Below, one piece after another: positions 6,446-12,567 of a DNA stretch of 18,542 nt. The first letter of the stretch is position 1. Each line of letters starts with the position of its first letter. The DNA is from CAZKYX01 sp964557125 (GTDB lineage: Bacteria; Patescibacteriota; Microgenomatia; Levybacterales; GWA1-39-11): assembly GCA_964557125.1 (NCBI GenBank), contig CAZKYX010000022.1, positions 1-18,542 of the forward strand, in the 5' to 3' direction. Made by a program: the position numbers and the translations under genes. The notes beneath the pieces are model-generated. The model had not been told where the DNA came from. It worked only from the letters and a program-made list of their open reading frames with translations, and did not search any database.

Positions 6446-7057
6446 TTAAAACTGGAGTTCGTTGAACTTTAGTGAAGTAATCACCTTCTGCAGAATTTTT
6501 GATTCAGATATTTTTGAATTTCCGTCATTTATATCCAGAGAGATTTCAAATATTGCTCCCCCATGCTCAATTGCAAAAGTACTAATACCCATAAGTCCCT
6601 TTGATTCACTCAATTGTACTGCTTGGTAGTCTTTTATCTTGCTTATATTTTCCATCCTGAATTTAAAATCCCTATACGGTTCTGAATCTGTTTTTTCGTT
6701 GTACACCTTTACTGAAAAATACCCATCACGAAAATAGGTGCACGTTGAGCATGGAAGCTCATGAGGGGCAAATGCAACAAGAAAGTCACCTGTTGTTTGC
6801 GGATACTCCTGTTGCACCCACTCTGCTGGAACTTCAATTGAAAAATTGTATTGATCATTTGCATACGCGCGCCAACTGTTAACGAGAGATTCATTAAGAG
6901 GGTTGCCTATTGTCGGTGTTGCTGTTGGGCTTATGCTGACAGTTGATTGGGGTTGTATAGTATCATCCTGCTGGCGAGTTAGAAATCCTGCAAAAATGAG
7001 GAAAAGGCCAACTCCCATGAATACATATACTGATGAAAGTTTTTCATTGCGTGTCAT
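6446..7057 (-). CDS. Membrane-anchored protein with PsbP-like domain
   Basis: The 203-residue protein has one N-terminal membrane segment (about 10-27), a Thr/Pro/Ser-rich linker (about 36-52) and a compact outer domain that opens with WRAYANDQYNFSIEVPAEW. That pattern is typical of PsbP-like domains in bacteria; no enzymatic motif is visible. There is one Cys pair (PCSTC, about 102-106). It probably sits on the outer face of the cytoplasmic membrane. The gene lies 37 bp after the GT-C-like gene on the same strand and has its own TACAAT box 8 nt before the ATG. The function is unknown. Confidence 0.65.
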   Translation of the reverse strand: MTRNEKLSSVYVFMGVGLFLIFAGFLTRQQDDTIQPQSTVSISPTATPTIGNPLNESLVNSWRAYANDQYNFSIEVPAEWVQQEYPQTTGDFLVAFAPHELPCSTCTYFRDGYFSVKVYNEKTDSEPYRDFKFRMENISKIKDYQAVQLSESKGLMGISTFAIEHGGAIFEISLDINDGNSKISESKILQKVITSLKFNELQF

Positions 7058-7065
7058 AGCAACTC

Positions 7066-7071
7066 ATTGTA
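7066..7071 (-). promoter_or_regulatory. -10 box TACAAT of the PsbP-like gene
   Basis: TACAAT on the minus strand is followed by 8 nt and the ATG at 7057. No Shine-Dalgarno is present, so the mRNA would have at most a 2-nt leader. Confidence 0.55.
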
Positions 7072-7094
7072 CACCACAATAGCAAATGGGCAAA

Positions 7095-8318
7095 TTATAG
7101 GTGAAGACCGAAATGCGGATAGATTCCCCAGAGGCTCGTAATGTAGAGGCTATTGAAGACAACCCCTAAAATAATTAATAGAATGGCAAGTTTTGTGAGC
7201 TTCCCATTGAATGTTGGTAGCAGTAGAAGAAATAGGAACGGAAGAAAATCAAGCGTATATCGATATCCGAATTGAGCAAATCCGATGCTAAAATATACGA
7301 GTAAAGGTGCCAGAAGGCTCCCTGCGGTTACGAGCGATGACAGAGTGTATTTGCCTTTTTTGAACTTAAAAACGAGTAGTAAAAATAATGGAGAGGTAAA
7401 CCATAGTGCCATTCCCCATGGGTTGGCTTTGAGATACGGAAACTTAAGAACAAAACCATGGGTGTCTTCTCTGACAGGTTCTGGCGGCATGATAAGAAGA
7501 CTGTAAAGATTGGCGGGAATATGTCGCATGCTGGTAAATCCAAACTCCATGTTATGCGATATAGGATAATTATTGAGAGAAGTTGCGTAGCTATATCCAG
7601 TATTGAAAAAAGAATGGAATCGGCGCTGATTGTAGAGTCCAAATATCACTCCACATAGAACAACAGGGATAAAAAGAAGGATGAGTTGCTTTTTTGTTAG
7701 TCTTTTTTGAAGAAATTCGACAAGAAAGAATATGAGTGACAACACTAACACTGCTCTTGTTAAAAGCGCGAGTCCCAAAAATAAACCAATAATAAGTGGA
7801 CGTTTTTTTGTAAAGTATTCAAGAAGTGCAAAAAGGATGAGGGGTACACCGAGGGCTTGAACTTGGTACGCGGTTACATTAATAAGTCCTGCTGCATAGA
7901 GTACTGTTGAAAATACAAAGAATAAGGATAGCCACAGTGAGTCAGTTGCATTAAATTTAAATGTTTTGGATAGGTGATAAACGGCTACAAAGCTTGCAAT
8001 CATTGAGCCTACCCCCAGATAGGCTTGTGGGAAATCTTTACCCCAAATAGTCGCAAATGGCATGAGAAGAAGAGATGGAACGGGTCCATAAAAGAGGTAA
8101 AAATTACTATAGTAGTCGGCTATATCCCCAAGCGGGAGGTACTGGTCTGGTAACAGTGCAATTTTCCAATGAATAAATCTTTCAGCAAGGAGTACTAAAT
8201 GCTTGTCAAAATTCATTCCTTGGCTAATTTGGAAAATGAGAAATGCAGATATCAGGGCAAAAAGAAAAGTGAGGGAGAAAAGCGAGAATGATACGTTCTT
8301 TTTAAATAGTTTTAACAT
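7095..8318 (-). CDS. Polytopic membrane protein, GT-C glycosyltransferase-like
   Basis: The 407-residue protein has about ten hydrophobic segments. It has the layout of dolichol-phosphate-mannose-type (GT39/PMT-like) GT-C transferases: a first membrane helix (about 12-32), then an outer loop with acidic residues (GDIADYY, 64-70, with Asp65 and Asp68), then alternating helices and short basic inner loops (for example LQKRLTKKQ). Such enzymes transfer sugars from polyprenyl phosphate donors outside the membrane. The sequence is too divergent for a specific assignment, so the activity is an inference from topology. Upstream, GAGAAT lies 8 nt before the ATG and could be a weak -10. Confidence 0.6.
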   Translation of the reverse strand: MLKLFKKNVSFSLFSLTFLFALISAFLIFQISQGMNFDKHLVLLAERFIHWKIALLPDQYLPLGDIADYYSNFYLFYGPVPSLLLMPFATIWGKDFPQAYLGVGSMIASFVAVYHLSKTFKFNATDSLWLSLFFVFSTVLYAAGLINVTAYQVQALGVPLILFALLEYFTKKRPLIIGLFLGLALLTRAVLVLSLIFFLVEFLQKRLTKKQLILLFIPVVLCGVIFGLYNQRRFHSFFNTGYSYATSLNNYPISHNMEFGFTSMRHIPANLYSLLIMPPEPVREDTHGFVLKFPYLKANPWGMALWFTSPLFLLLVFKFKKGKYTLSSLVTAGSLLAPLLVYFSIGFAQFGYRYTLDFLPFLFLLLLPTFNGKLTKLAILLIILGVVFNSLYITSLWGIYPHFGLHL

Positions 8319-8397
8319 GCTAATAAATTCTCACTTATGTTATCACAGCAGAACAGGAAAGGGGAAGTTTGCAAGTTCCTTAGAACAATAATTGACA

Positions 8398-8406
8398 TGG
8401 TATAAT
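8398..8406 (+). promoter_or_regulatory. Extended -10 promoter TGG-TATAAT, leaderless GTG
   Basis: A consensus TATAAT (8401-8406) with the TGn extension sits exactly 6 nt before GTG at 8413. This rules out the apparent upstream TTG start at 8392, which lies inside the promoter. Confidence 0.75.
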
Positions 8407-8412
8407 GCGGCT

Positions 8413-8919
8413 GTGGCAGAACGAAGACTTTATTATCCAACTGATTACGCAAATCTTGAGGTGTCTGATGGTTTTATTTTCTTGAATGGTCCAATTCAAG
8501 GAGCCCCTGATTGGCAAAAGGATGCAGTTGACCTTATTCACGCGACAAATCCTGATATTGTTATTGCTTCCCCCAGACGTGATTATCTTCCTATGACTTT
8601 TGACTACCCCGCCCAAGTTAACTGGGAAACTGTACATAGACTTCTTGCTAGTAAAAGTGGTGTAAATTTGTATTGGTTGGCAAAAGAACTTGAAGATAAG
8701 CACGACGTTTTAAGAGCATATGCTCAAACTACGCGATTTGAGCTTGCTGAGTCAAAGGTGAGACACGAGGTGTATGGTGAGAAAATGGTTATTGGAATTG
8801 AGAAGGGGTTTTCAGGAGCAAAATATATAATTCAACGCTTTGAGGAGGACTGTCCAGATGTGCCCATAGCCTTCTCGCTTGAGGCTACAGTTAAAGAAGC
8901 AATAGGCTTGATAGGCTAA
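8413..8919 (+). CDS. Nucleoside 2-deoxyribosyltransferase-like protein
   Basis: The 168-residue protein resembles the Nuc_deoxyri_tr2 type of deoxyribosyltransferase-like domains. Visible are FIFLNGPIQGAPDWQ (21-35), IVIASPRR (49-56), QVNWE (68-72), NLYWLAKE (85-92), TTRFELAESK (106-115, with a Glu where the family places its catalytic or binding acid), and KMVIGIEKGFSGAKYI (124-139). Family members exchange bases on deoxynucleosides or hydrolyse modified nucleotides, and the actual substrate cannot be told. The start is GTG at 8413, judged from the promoter position. It is divergent from the GT-C-like gene, with 94 bp between starts. Confidence 0.75.
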   Translation: MAERRLYYPTDYANLEVSDGFIFLNGPIQGAPDWQKDAVDLIHATNPDIVIASPRRDYLPMTFDYPAQVNWETVHRLLASKSGVNLYWLAKELEDKHDVLRAYAQTTRFELAESKVRHEVYGEKMVIGIEKGFSGAKYIIQRFEEDCPDVPIAFSLEATVKEAIGLIG

Positions 8920-8955
8920 AAAATACTGTCGTAAGAAGTGTACAGTTGAGAAAGC

Positions 8956-8976
8956 GTCTAGTTAAGGGAACTAGAC
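8956..8976 (+). terminator. Hairpin after the deoxyribosyltransferase-like gene
   Basis: GTCTAGTT (8956-8963), loop AAGGG and AACTAGAC (8969-8976) form a perfect 8-bp stem 37 nt after the stop. No T-run follows, so termination is uncertain. Confidence 0.35.
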
Positions 8977-9020
8977 CCTATTCGTTAGTAACTAAACCCT
9001 AATTTATAACCTATAGTTTC

Positions 9021-9049
9021 TTGACTTCCACTCCCTTCCATGCTATAAT
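9021..9049 (+). promoter_or_regulatory. Near-consensus sigma-70 promoter ahead of the helicase leader
   Basis: TTGACT (9021-9026), a 17-bp spacer ending in TGC, and TATAAT (9044-9049) make the best complete promoter in the window, with an extended -10. It predicts transcription from about 9056, roughly 154 nt before the helicase ATG. Confidence 0.85.
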
Positions 9050-9055
9050 AACAAC

Positions 9056-9197
9056 AGAAATTGCAGTTAAGGCAACTTAACTGCTAGATAAATTAATAAA
9101 TTGAATAGAACGACAAAGATAAAACCTCGAACAAGATTAAGTATCTTTTCCCTACTCAGACATTTTTCAGCAGTTAAGTTTCTTTAACTTTTTTCTT
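9056..9197 (+). promoter_or_regulatory. Structured leader or small RNA upstream of the DEAD-box helicase
   Basis: The leader starts with a perfect hairpin: GCAGTTAAG (9063-9071), GCAA tetraloop (GNRA type), CTTAACTGC (9076-9084). The same GCAGTTAAG returns at 9170-9178, so the 3' arm of the first hairpin can pair with it instead. The second copy also begins a weak terminator-like hairpin (9172-9177 with 9184-9189) followed by six Ts. A 7-bp stem (9115-9121 with 9142-9148) lies between. This is the layout of an attenuator or a short independent RNA. Long leaders are known for some cold-shock helicase genes. Confidence 0.55.
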
Positions 9198-9203
9198 TAT
9201 ACT
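9198..9203 (+). promoter_or_regulatory. Second, leaderless promoter of the helicase gene (TATACT)
   Basis: TATACT is followed by ATATAT (6 nt) and the ATG at 9210. This would give a leaderless mRNA independent of the upstream promoter at 9021-9049. Confidence 0.6.
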
Positions 9204-9209
9204 ATATAT

Positions 9210-10406
9210 ATGAATAGACGTTACAACAATAATAGAAGACGCCCAAGTGGTGGACAAAACCAACGCTTTTCTCAAAGCCGAGGTCAAAAACGTGGTATGG
9301 TTTCAACCATTCATGCATCTCAGCTGACTCAGAAGGCTGTTGCGGTACAAGAAGAGGTCGCGTACGTTGCTCATCATGAGTTTAAAGACTTTCCGCTGAC
9401 CAACCAGCTTCAGCAAAACATTAAAGTTAAGGGCTACACATCACCTACCGCTATTCAAGATGAGGCTATTTCACACATTCTAAATGGTCGAGATATTATT
9501 GGAATTGCAAACACCGGAACGGGAAAAACAGCAGCTTTTCTTATTCCATTGGTAAATAAAGTTTTTAAGGACCGTTCTGAGAAAGTTCTTATCGTAGCTC
9601 CAACAAGAGAACTAGCAGTACAGATATTGGACGAATTTAGAGCCTTTGCTCAGGGAATGGGAATGCATGCCACTCTTTGTATTGGTGGAACAAATATGGG
9701 AAGGCAAAGAGCTGACCTTAAAATGAAACCTAACTTTATAATTGGTACACCTGGAAGACTGAAAGACCTTATAAATCAAAGAGGAATCAACCTTCAGGAG
9801 TTTCATACCGTTGTTCTAGATGAGGCTGACCTTATGGTTGATATTGGTTTTATACATGATATTAAATTCTTTATTGGCCTTTTGCCACATGACAGACAGT
9901 CTCTTTTCTTCTCTGCAACCATTTCAGGAAAGGTGAAAGAGATTATGGAACAATTCGTTCACAATCCTGTTTCTGTAAGCGTTAAGCAGCAAGAAACAAG
10001 TGAAAATGTCGAGCAAAGTGTTATTAAGGTTGATAGTCAAAATAAGAAAATTGATCAACTTCATGATCTTTTGATTAAGGATGAATTTTCAAAGGTACTT
10101 ATTTTTGGTAGAACTAAATGGAGTGTGCAGAAGCTTTCAAACGAGCTTGTAAGACGAGGATTTCGGGCTGATGCTATTCATGGTAATAAAAAGCAAAATC
10201 AAAGACAAAGAACTTTGGATAGATTTAAAAAGAATGAAATAAATATTCTGCTTGCAACTGATGTCGCGTCACGAGGACTTGATATTGATAATGTTAGCCA
10301 CGTTATTAATTATGATATGCCAGCCTCATATGAAGACTATGTGCATAGAATCGGAAGAACTGGGAGAGCAAATAAAAGAGGAATAGCACTTACCTTCGTG
10401 GATTAG
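9210..10406 (+). CDS. DEAD-box ATP-dependent RNA helicase
   Basis: All superfamily 2 DEAD-box motifs are present in the 398 residues: Q-motif region FPLTNQLQQNIKVKGYTSPTAIQ (Gln83), motif I ANTGTGKT (100-107), Ia PTRELA (131-136), GG (159-160), Ib TPGR (180-183), II DEAD (204-207), III SAT (235-237), V ATDVASRGLDI (349-359) and VI HRIGRTGRA (379-387). The first 30 residues are an Arg/Asn/Gly/Gln-rich RNA-binding tail. The protein stops shortly after motif VI (ALTFVD) without the long C-terminal extension of DeaD or DbpA, so it is a minimal RhlE/CshA-like core. It likely unwinds RNA in ribosome assembly or mRNA decay. Two promoters appear to serve it, one with a long foldable leader. Confidence 0.95.
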   Translation: MNRRYNNNRRRPSGGQNQRFSQSRGQKRGMVSTIHASQLTQKAVAVQEEVAYVAHHEFKDFPLTNQLQQNIKVKGYTSPTAIQDEAISHILNGRDIIGIANTGTGKTAAFLIPLVNKVFKDRSEKVLIVAPTRELAVQILDEFRAFAQGMGMHATLCIGGTNMGRQRADLKMKPNFIIGTPGRLKDLINQRGINLQEFHTVVLDEADLMVDIGFIHDIKFFIGLLPHDRQSLFFSATISGKVKEIMEQFVHNPVSVSVKQQETSENVEQSVIKVDSQNKKIDQLHDLLIKDEFSKVLIFGRTKWSVQKLSNELVRRGFRADAIHGNKKQNQRQRTLDRFKKNEINILLATDVASRGLDIDNVSHVINYDMPASYEDYVHRIGRTGRANKRGIALTFVD

Positions 10407-10522
10407 TTAGGTTGTAGGCGCCGCCCAGAGGCTCTGCCCGGCGGGTTGTAGGTTTTAGGCGCCGCCCAGACGCCGTCCAGAAGGACTCTGTCCGGAGGAG
10501 GGCTCTGCCCGGCGGGTTGTAG
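10407..10522. repeat. Nested GC-rich palindromic repeats in a GTTGTAGG tract
   Basis: A unit split into TAGGCGCCGCCCAGA (10415-10429) and a 22-bp half beginning GGCTCTGCCCGGCGGG (10430-10451) recurs at 10456-10470 plus 10501-10522. In the second copy the halves are separated by 30 bp (10471-10500) that form a sibling palindrome (CGTCCAGAAGGACTCTGTCCGG core). So one palindrome appears inserted at the centre of another. There is no open frame of note. The GC content contrasts sharply with the surrounding genes. Confidence 0.85.
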
Positions 10523-10538
10523 ATAGTTTCCTTTATAC

Positions 10539-11462
10539 TTAATTCTTAATTCTTTTTAGTGCATCATGAATGAGATAAGCTCCCTTTATTGCAATAAGCC
10601 TTATCCTACTCTGCTCTGCACATACCGTCTTTAAGGATTCTAAATCATCTTCTGAGGGAACAATGATATCATTCGTTTTGGGGTACATAATAGATTCCGG
10701 ATTGTTGTTATGGTCAATTGCGAGCGCATGACCCATTTCATGTGCAAGGGTGTGAATTATCTCTTCTTGTGTATTTACAAAATAAATAGCGATTTCACTA
10801 TCTAGACCATCTTGGGTATAAAGACCCTCTTCTGGTTTGTCTGCGAGTGCTTCATTAAAATCCTTTACCGTTTTCTTTAATTCCTTAACTTTTGTATTGT
10901 ATTGAGACGTTGATTGATTCAATTCTTTCCCGAGTGCATTGAGTGCATCCGCTTCCCTTTGTAGTTCAGCTTGGCGAGATTTAAGTTTTTCATACTCTGC
11001 TGCTGGAGCACCGCCCTGTGCATTCCAATATAAAATATCAGCGTTAAGTTGTGCAATATTTTTCTCAAAAGCATTTCCTCTTGCTTGATATGCCTCAATT
11101 TGTGGTTCTAGTTCTTGGTTTTTTTCCTTAAGACCGTTGTCAAGGTCGCTTATTTGGGAGTTAAGACCCTGTCTTCTATCATACTCAAGACTGAATACGA
11201 GCCTTGCTTTCTCATCGTATTCAAAGAGTTGTTTGCCAATTTTATAGCTCCAGATATTGCCGGCTTGAGTTATATCGTCCTTCAATTTTTCCTCAGTGAT
11301 GCCAAATCGGCTATCTATTTTGCCAATTCGATATTGGATGGGAGTGTTGCAGGCAGAATCGTAAAAGAGTGAGCGGGTGTTGCGCGCAAGTGATGCTCTG
11401 TTAAGAATACCTAAGATGATTAGAATTACAGCAACAACAGAAATTAAAATCTTTTTATACAT
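10539..11462 (-). CDS. Metzincin/matrixin-like zinc metalloprotease with coiled-coil insertion
   Basis: The 307-residue protein has an N-terminal membrane or signal segment (4-20). A matrixin-like first half follows (PIQYRIGKIDSRFGITEE, 41-58, and IWSYKIGKQLFEYDE to SLEYDRRQ, 70-98). Then comes a Glu/Lys/Gln-rich coiled coil (about 99-207), and then the zinc site HEMGHALAIDH (241-251; His241, His245 and His251 as ligands, Glu242 catalytic) and a Met-turn SIMYP (257-261). Metzincins normally have Gly three residues after the second His; here it is Ala248. The catalytic domain therefore seems split by about 110 residues of coiled coil. It is likely outside the membrane. It starts with TATACT-N6-ATG. 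Confidence 0.8.
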   Translation of the reverse strand: MYKKILISVVAVILIILGILNRASLARNTRSLFYDSACNTPIQYRIGKIDSRFGITEEKLKDDITQAGNIWSYKIGKQLFEYDEKARLVFSLEYDRRQGLNSQISDLDNGLKEKNQELEPQIEAYQARGNAFEKNIAQLNADILYWNAQGGAPAAEYEKLKSRQAELQREADALNALGKELNQSTSQYNTKVKELKKTVKDFNEALADKPEEGLYTQDGLDSEIAIYFVNTQEEIIHTLAHEMGHALAIDHNNNPESIMYPKTNDIIVPSEDDLESLKTVCAEQSRIRLIAIKGAYLIHDALKRIKN

Positions 11463-11468
11463 GAGCTT

Positions 11469-11474
11469 AGTATA
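11469..11474 (-). promoter_or_regulatory. Leaderless -10 box TATACT of the metalloprotease gene
   Basis: TATACT on the minus strand, then AAGCTC (6 nt), then the ATG at 11462. No Shine-Dalgarno is present. Confidence 0.65.
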
Positions 11475-11495
11475 TAAGAATTTTTCAAAGAAAAT

Positions 11496-11558
11496 CTAGT
11501 TTTTCTTGTTCTTTTTCCCGCAAAAAGAACCAAAAGCTCTTTGCATGCTAAGGGTCAC
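11496..11558 (-). CDS. Possible 20-residue ORF with a strong ribosome-binding site
   Basis: GTG at 11558 opens MTLSMQRAFGSFCGKKNKKN (first codon GTG), stopping at 11496. AAAGGAGG lies 7 nt upstream, one of the few strong Shine-Dalgarno sequences in the window. The frame overlaps the left arm of the rod-like palindrome and the 11508-11530 hairpin, so the coding pattern may be a by-product of a repeat. No family is recognised. Confidence 0.25.
   Translation of the reverse strand: MTLSMQRAFGSFCGKKNKKN
11508..11530. repeat. Perfect 9-bp hairpin
   Basis: GTTCTTTTT (11508-11516), loop CCCGC, and AAAAAGAAC (11522-11530). It lies about 45 bp upstream of the metalloprotease start and next to the larger rod-like palindrome. 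It could be a terminator for something transcribed through this region, or part of a mobile repeat. Confidence 0.7.
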
Positions 11559-11672
11559 TAATTTTCCTCCTTTGTGAAGTGTGGGATTTCACCCCCTCCT
11601 CGACAGGTTTGCGAGGAATCCCCCGTCTTCACTACAGTCAGAAAATTTTAACGTGCTTCCTTAGAATGCAAA
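11540..11672. ncRNA. 133-bp rod-like palindrome, candidate structured RNA or miniature element
   Basis: Nested complementary segments fold the whole stretch into one rod: 11540-11553 with 11659-11672 (13 bp, one mismatch), 11556-11558 with 11653-11655, 11560-11566 with 11641-11647 (7 bp), 11574-11579 with 11627-11632 (6 bp), 11583-11588 with 11617-11622 (6 bp), and 11598-11602 with 11612-11616 (5 bp) around a 9-nt loop. No tRNA, 4.5S, RNase P or tmRNA signature is seen. The strand is undetermined. A rod with internal loops recalls 6S RNA in shape only; a non-autonomous inverted-repeat element is the main alternative. Confidence 0.5.
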
Positions 11673-11746
11673 AAAAACAAGTGCAGAATGGCACAGTTGG
11701 TATATGTTTAAACAGTAAATTTTAAAGTGATTAAGTCGGTTGTTGA

Positions 11747-12163
11747 TTAGGATGTAGTTTGGGGAGTTACGGGTGGGGTTTCGGTTGGTTTTGCTGCAGC
11801 TTTTCCTACGTATTTTGCGTTACCAAACGCTAACATGAGAATTCCAATAGGAGCAAATAGGAAAAGGCCAACTATTCCAAAAGTCTCACTCTTTCCAAAT
11901 GCCTTGGCCAGTCCAAGAGACATAAGAACAGCAATTATGATATTTATTATTGGAACAAAACAAAGCAGTAATAGCCATGGGGATAGTCCAGAAATTTGCA
12001 TGATAACAACCGCATCATAGATTGGAATAATTGAGTGCCATCCTGGTCTTCCTGCTTTCGTAAAAATTTTCCACCATGCAGCGATTGCAAGTATTATGAG
12101 TGGAATACAAAGAATCGTAGGAACAAGTCCAATTGCCAATCCAAAAGCTGAGTTATCATTCAT
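11747..12163 (-). CDS. DUF5684-like small membrane protein
   Basis: The 138-residue protein has three to four hydrophobic segments and the characteristic WWKIFTKAGRPGWHSIIPIYDAVVI block after the first helix (about 31-55), as in DUF5684 and related signal-peptidase-neighbouring proteins. It ends in a Pro/Thr-rich tail (TETPPVTPQTTS). The function is unknown. A longer frame starts at TTG 12205. I prefer the ATG at 12163 because the shorter form begins right before the first helix and has TACGCT exactly 6 nt upstream, the same spacing as other leaderless genes here. Confidence 0.75.
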   Translation of the reverse strand: MNDNSAFGLAIGLVPTILCIPLIILAIAAWWKIFTKAGRPGWHSIIPIYDAVVIMQISGLSPWLLLLCFVPIINIIIAVLMSLGLAKAFGKSETFGIVGLFLFAPIGILMLAFGNAKYVGKAAAKPTETPPVTPQTTS

Positions 12164-12169
12164 ATAATT

Positions 12170-12175
12170 AGCGTA
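12170..12175 (-). promoter_or_regulatory. Putative leaderless -10 TACGCT of the DUF5684-like gene
   Basis: TACGCT then AATTAT then the ATG at 12163. The hexamer is weak on its own (three consensus bases), but the identical hexamer and spacing occur before the gene at 18013. Confidence 0.4.
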
Positions 12176-12279
12176 GACCTCTGGAAATAAATAATCAATA
12201 AGCAATAATCAACAAACAACTTTCTAAGTAACAAAGTGACTAACTAACCAATTAGCCAAGTATCTAACTAACCATCTCC

Positions 12280-12309
12280 TTGACAGAGAAATATAAGGTG
12301 TGCCATATT
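12280..12309 (+). promoter_or_regulatory. Promoter TTGACA-N18-CATATT with TGC extension
   Basis: A perfect -35 TTGACA (12280-12285) is followed 18 bp later by CATATT (12304-12309), preceded by TGC (extended -10). The predicted start near 12316 gives a leader of about 50 nt before the small membrane-protein gene and could serve the genes downstream through 14743 or beyond. Confidence 0.6.
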
Positions 12310-12364
12310 AAGATTAGGGTATAGTTAAGAAAGCGTTTAGGGTTTAGTTTTTATGTAATCAATT

Positions 12365-12523
12365 ATGGCAAAGAAAAAAGTAGTTAAAAAATCAGGAAAA
12401 AAAGTTGCGTATCACAAAAAAGTTCTTTCCAACCATAATAATTTCATGGTATTTCTCCTTCTCGTTGTGATTGCGCTTCTCGGCGCTCTCTATCTGTATA
12501 GCCCCTATCAAATGTTCCACTAA
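12365..12523 (+). CDS. Small basic single-pass membrane protein
   Basis: The 52-residue frame has a lysine-rich head (MAKKKVVKKSGKKVAYHKK) followed by one membrane helix (FMVFLLLVVIALLGALYLY, 27-45) and a short tail. By the positive-inside rule the head is cytoplasmic. It has no recognisable family and no Shine-Dalgarno. It lies 44 bp before the AI-2E-family gene on the same strand, behind a recognisable promoter. The pattern of a charged head and a clean helix makes it more likely a gene than a chance frame. Confidence 0.6.
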   Translation: MAKKKVVKKSGKKVAYHKKVLSNHNNFMVFLLLVVIALLGALYLYSPYQMFH

Positions 12524-12545
12524 TTTTTACCATTTTTTGAGGATA

Positions 12546-12554
12546 TGCTATACT
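12546..12554 (+). promoter_or_regulatory. Extended -10 TGC-TATACT before the AI-2E-family gene
   Basis: TATACT (12549-12554) with TGn predicts a transcript start near 12561, about 7 nt before the ATG at 12568. The transcript would have almost no leader and no Shine-Dalgarno. Confidence 0.55.
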
Positions 12555-12567
12555 CAAAACGTATAGT

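Noticed and set aside
8380..8703. 107-residue minus-strand frame opposite the deoxyribosyltransferase-like gene
   Set aside because: The plus-strand product has clear family motifs, and the antisense frame has no start signal.
10407..10522. Possible CRISPR array
   Set aside because: The repeats are palindromes without regular unique spacers, only two copies occur, and no cas gene is present.
11540..11672. Assignment of the rod-like palindrome to 6S RNA, 4.5S RNA or RNase P RNA
   Set aside because: None of the diagnostic sequences of those RNAs is visible; only the overall rod shape is similar to 6S RNA.
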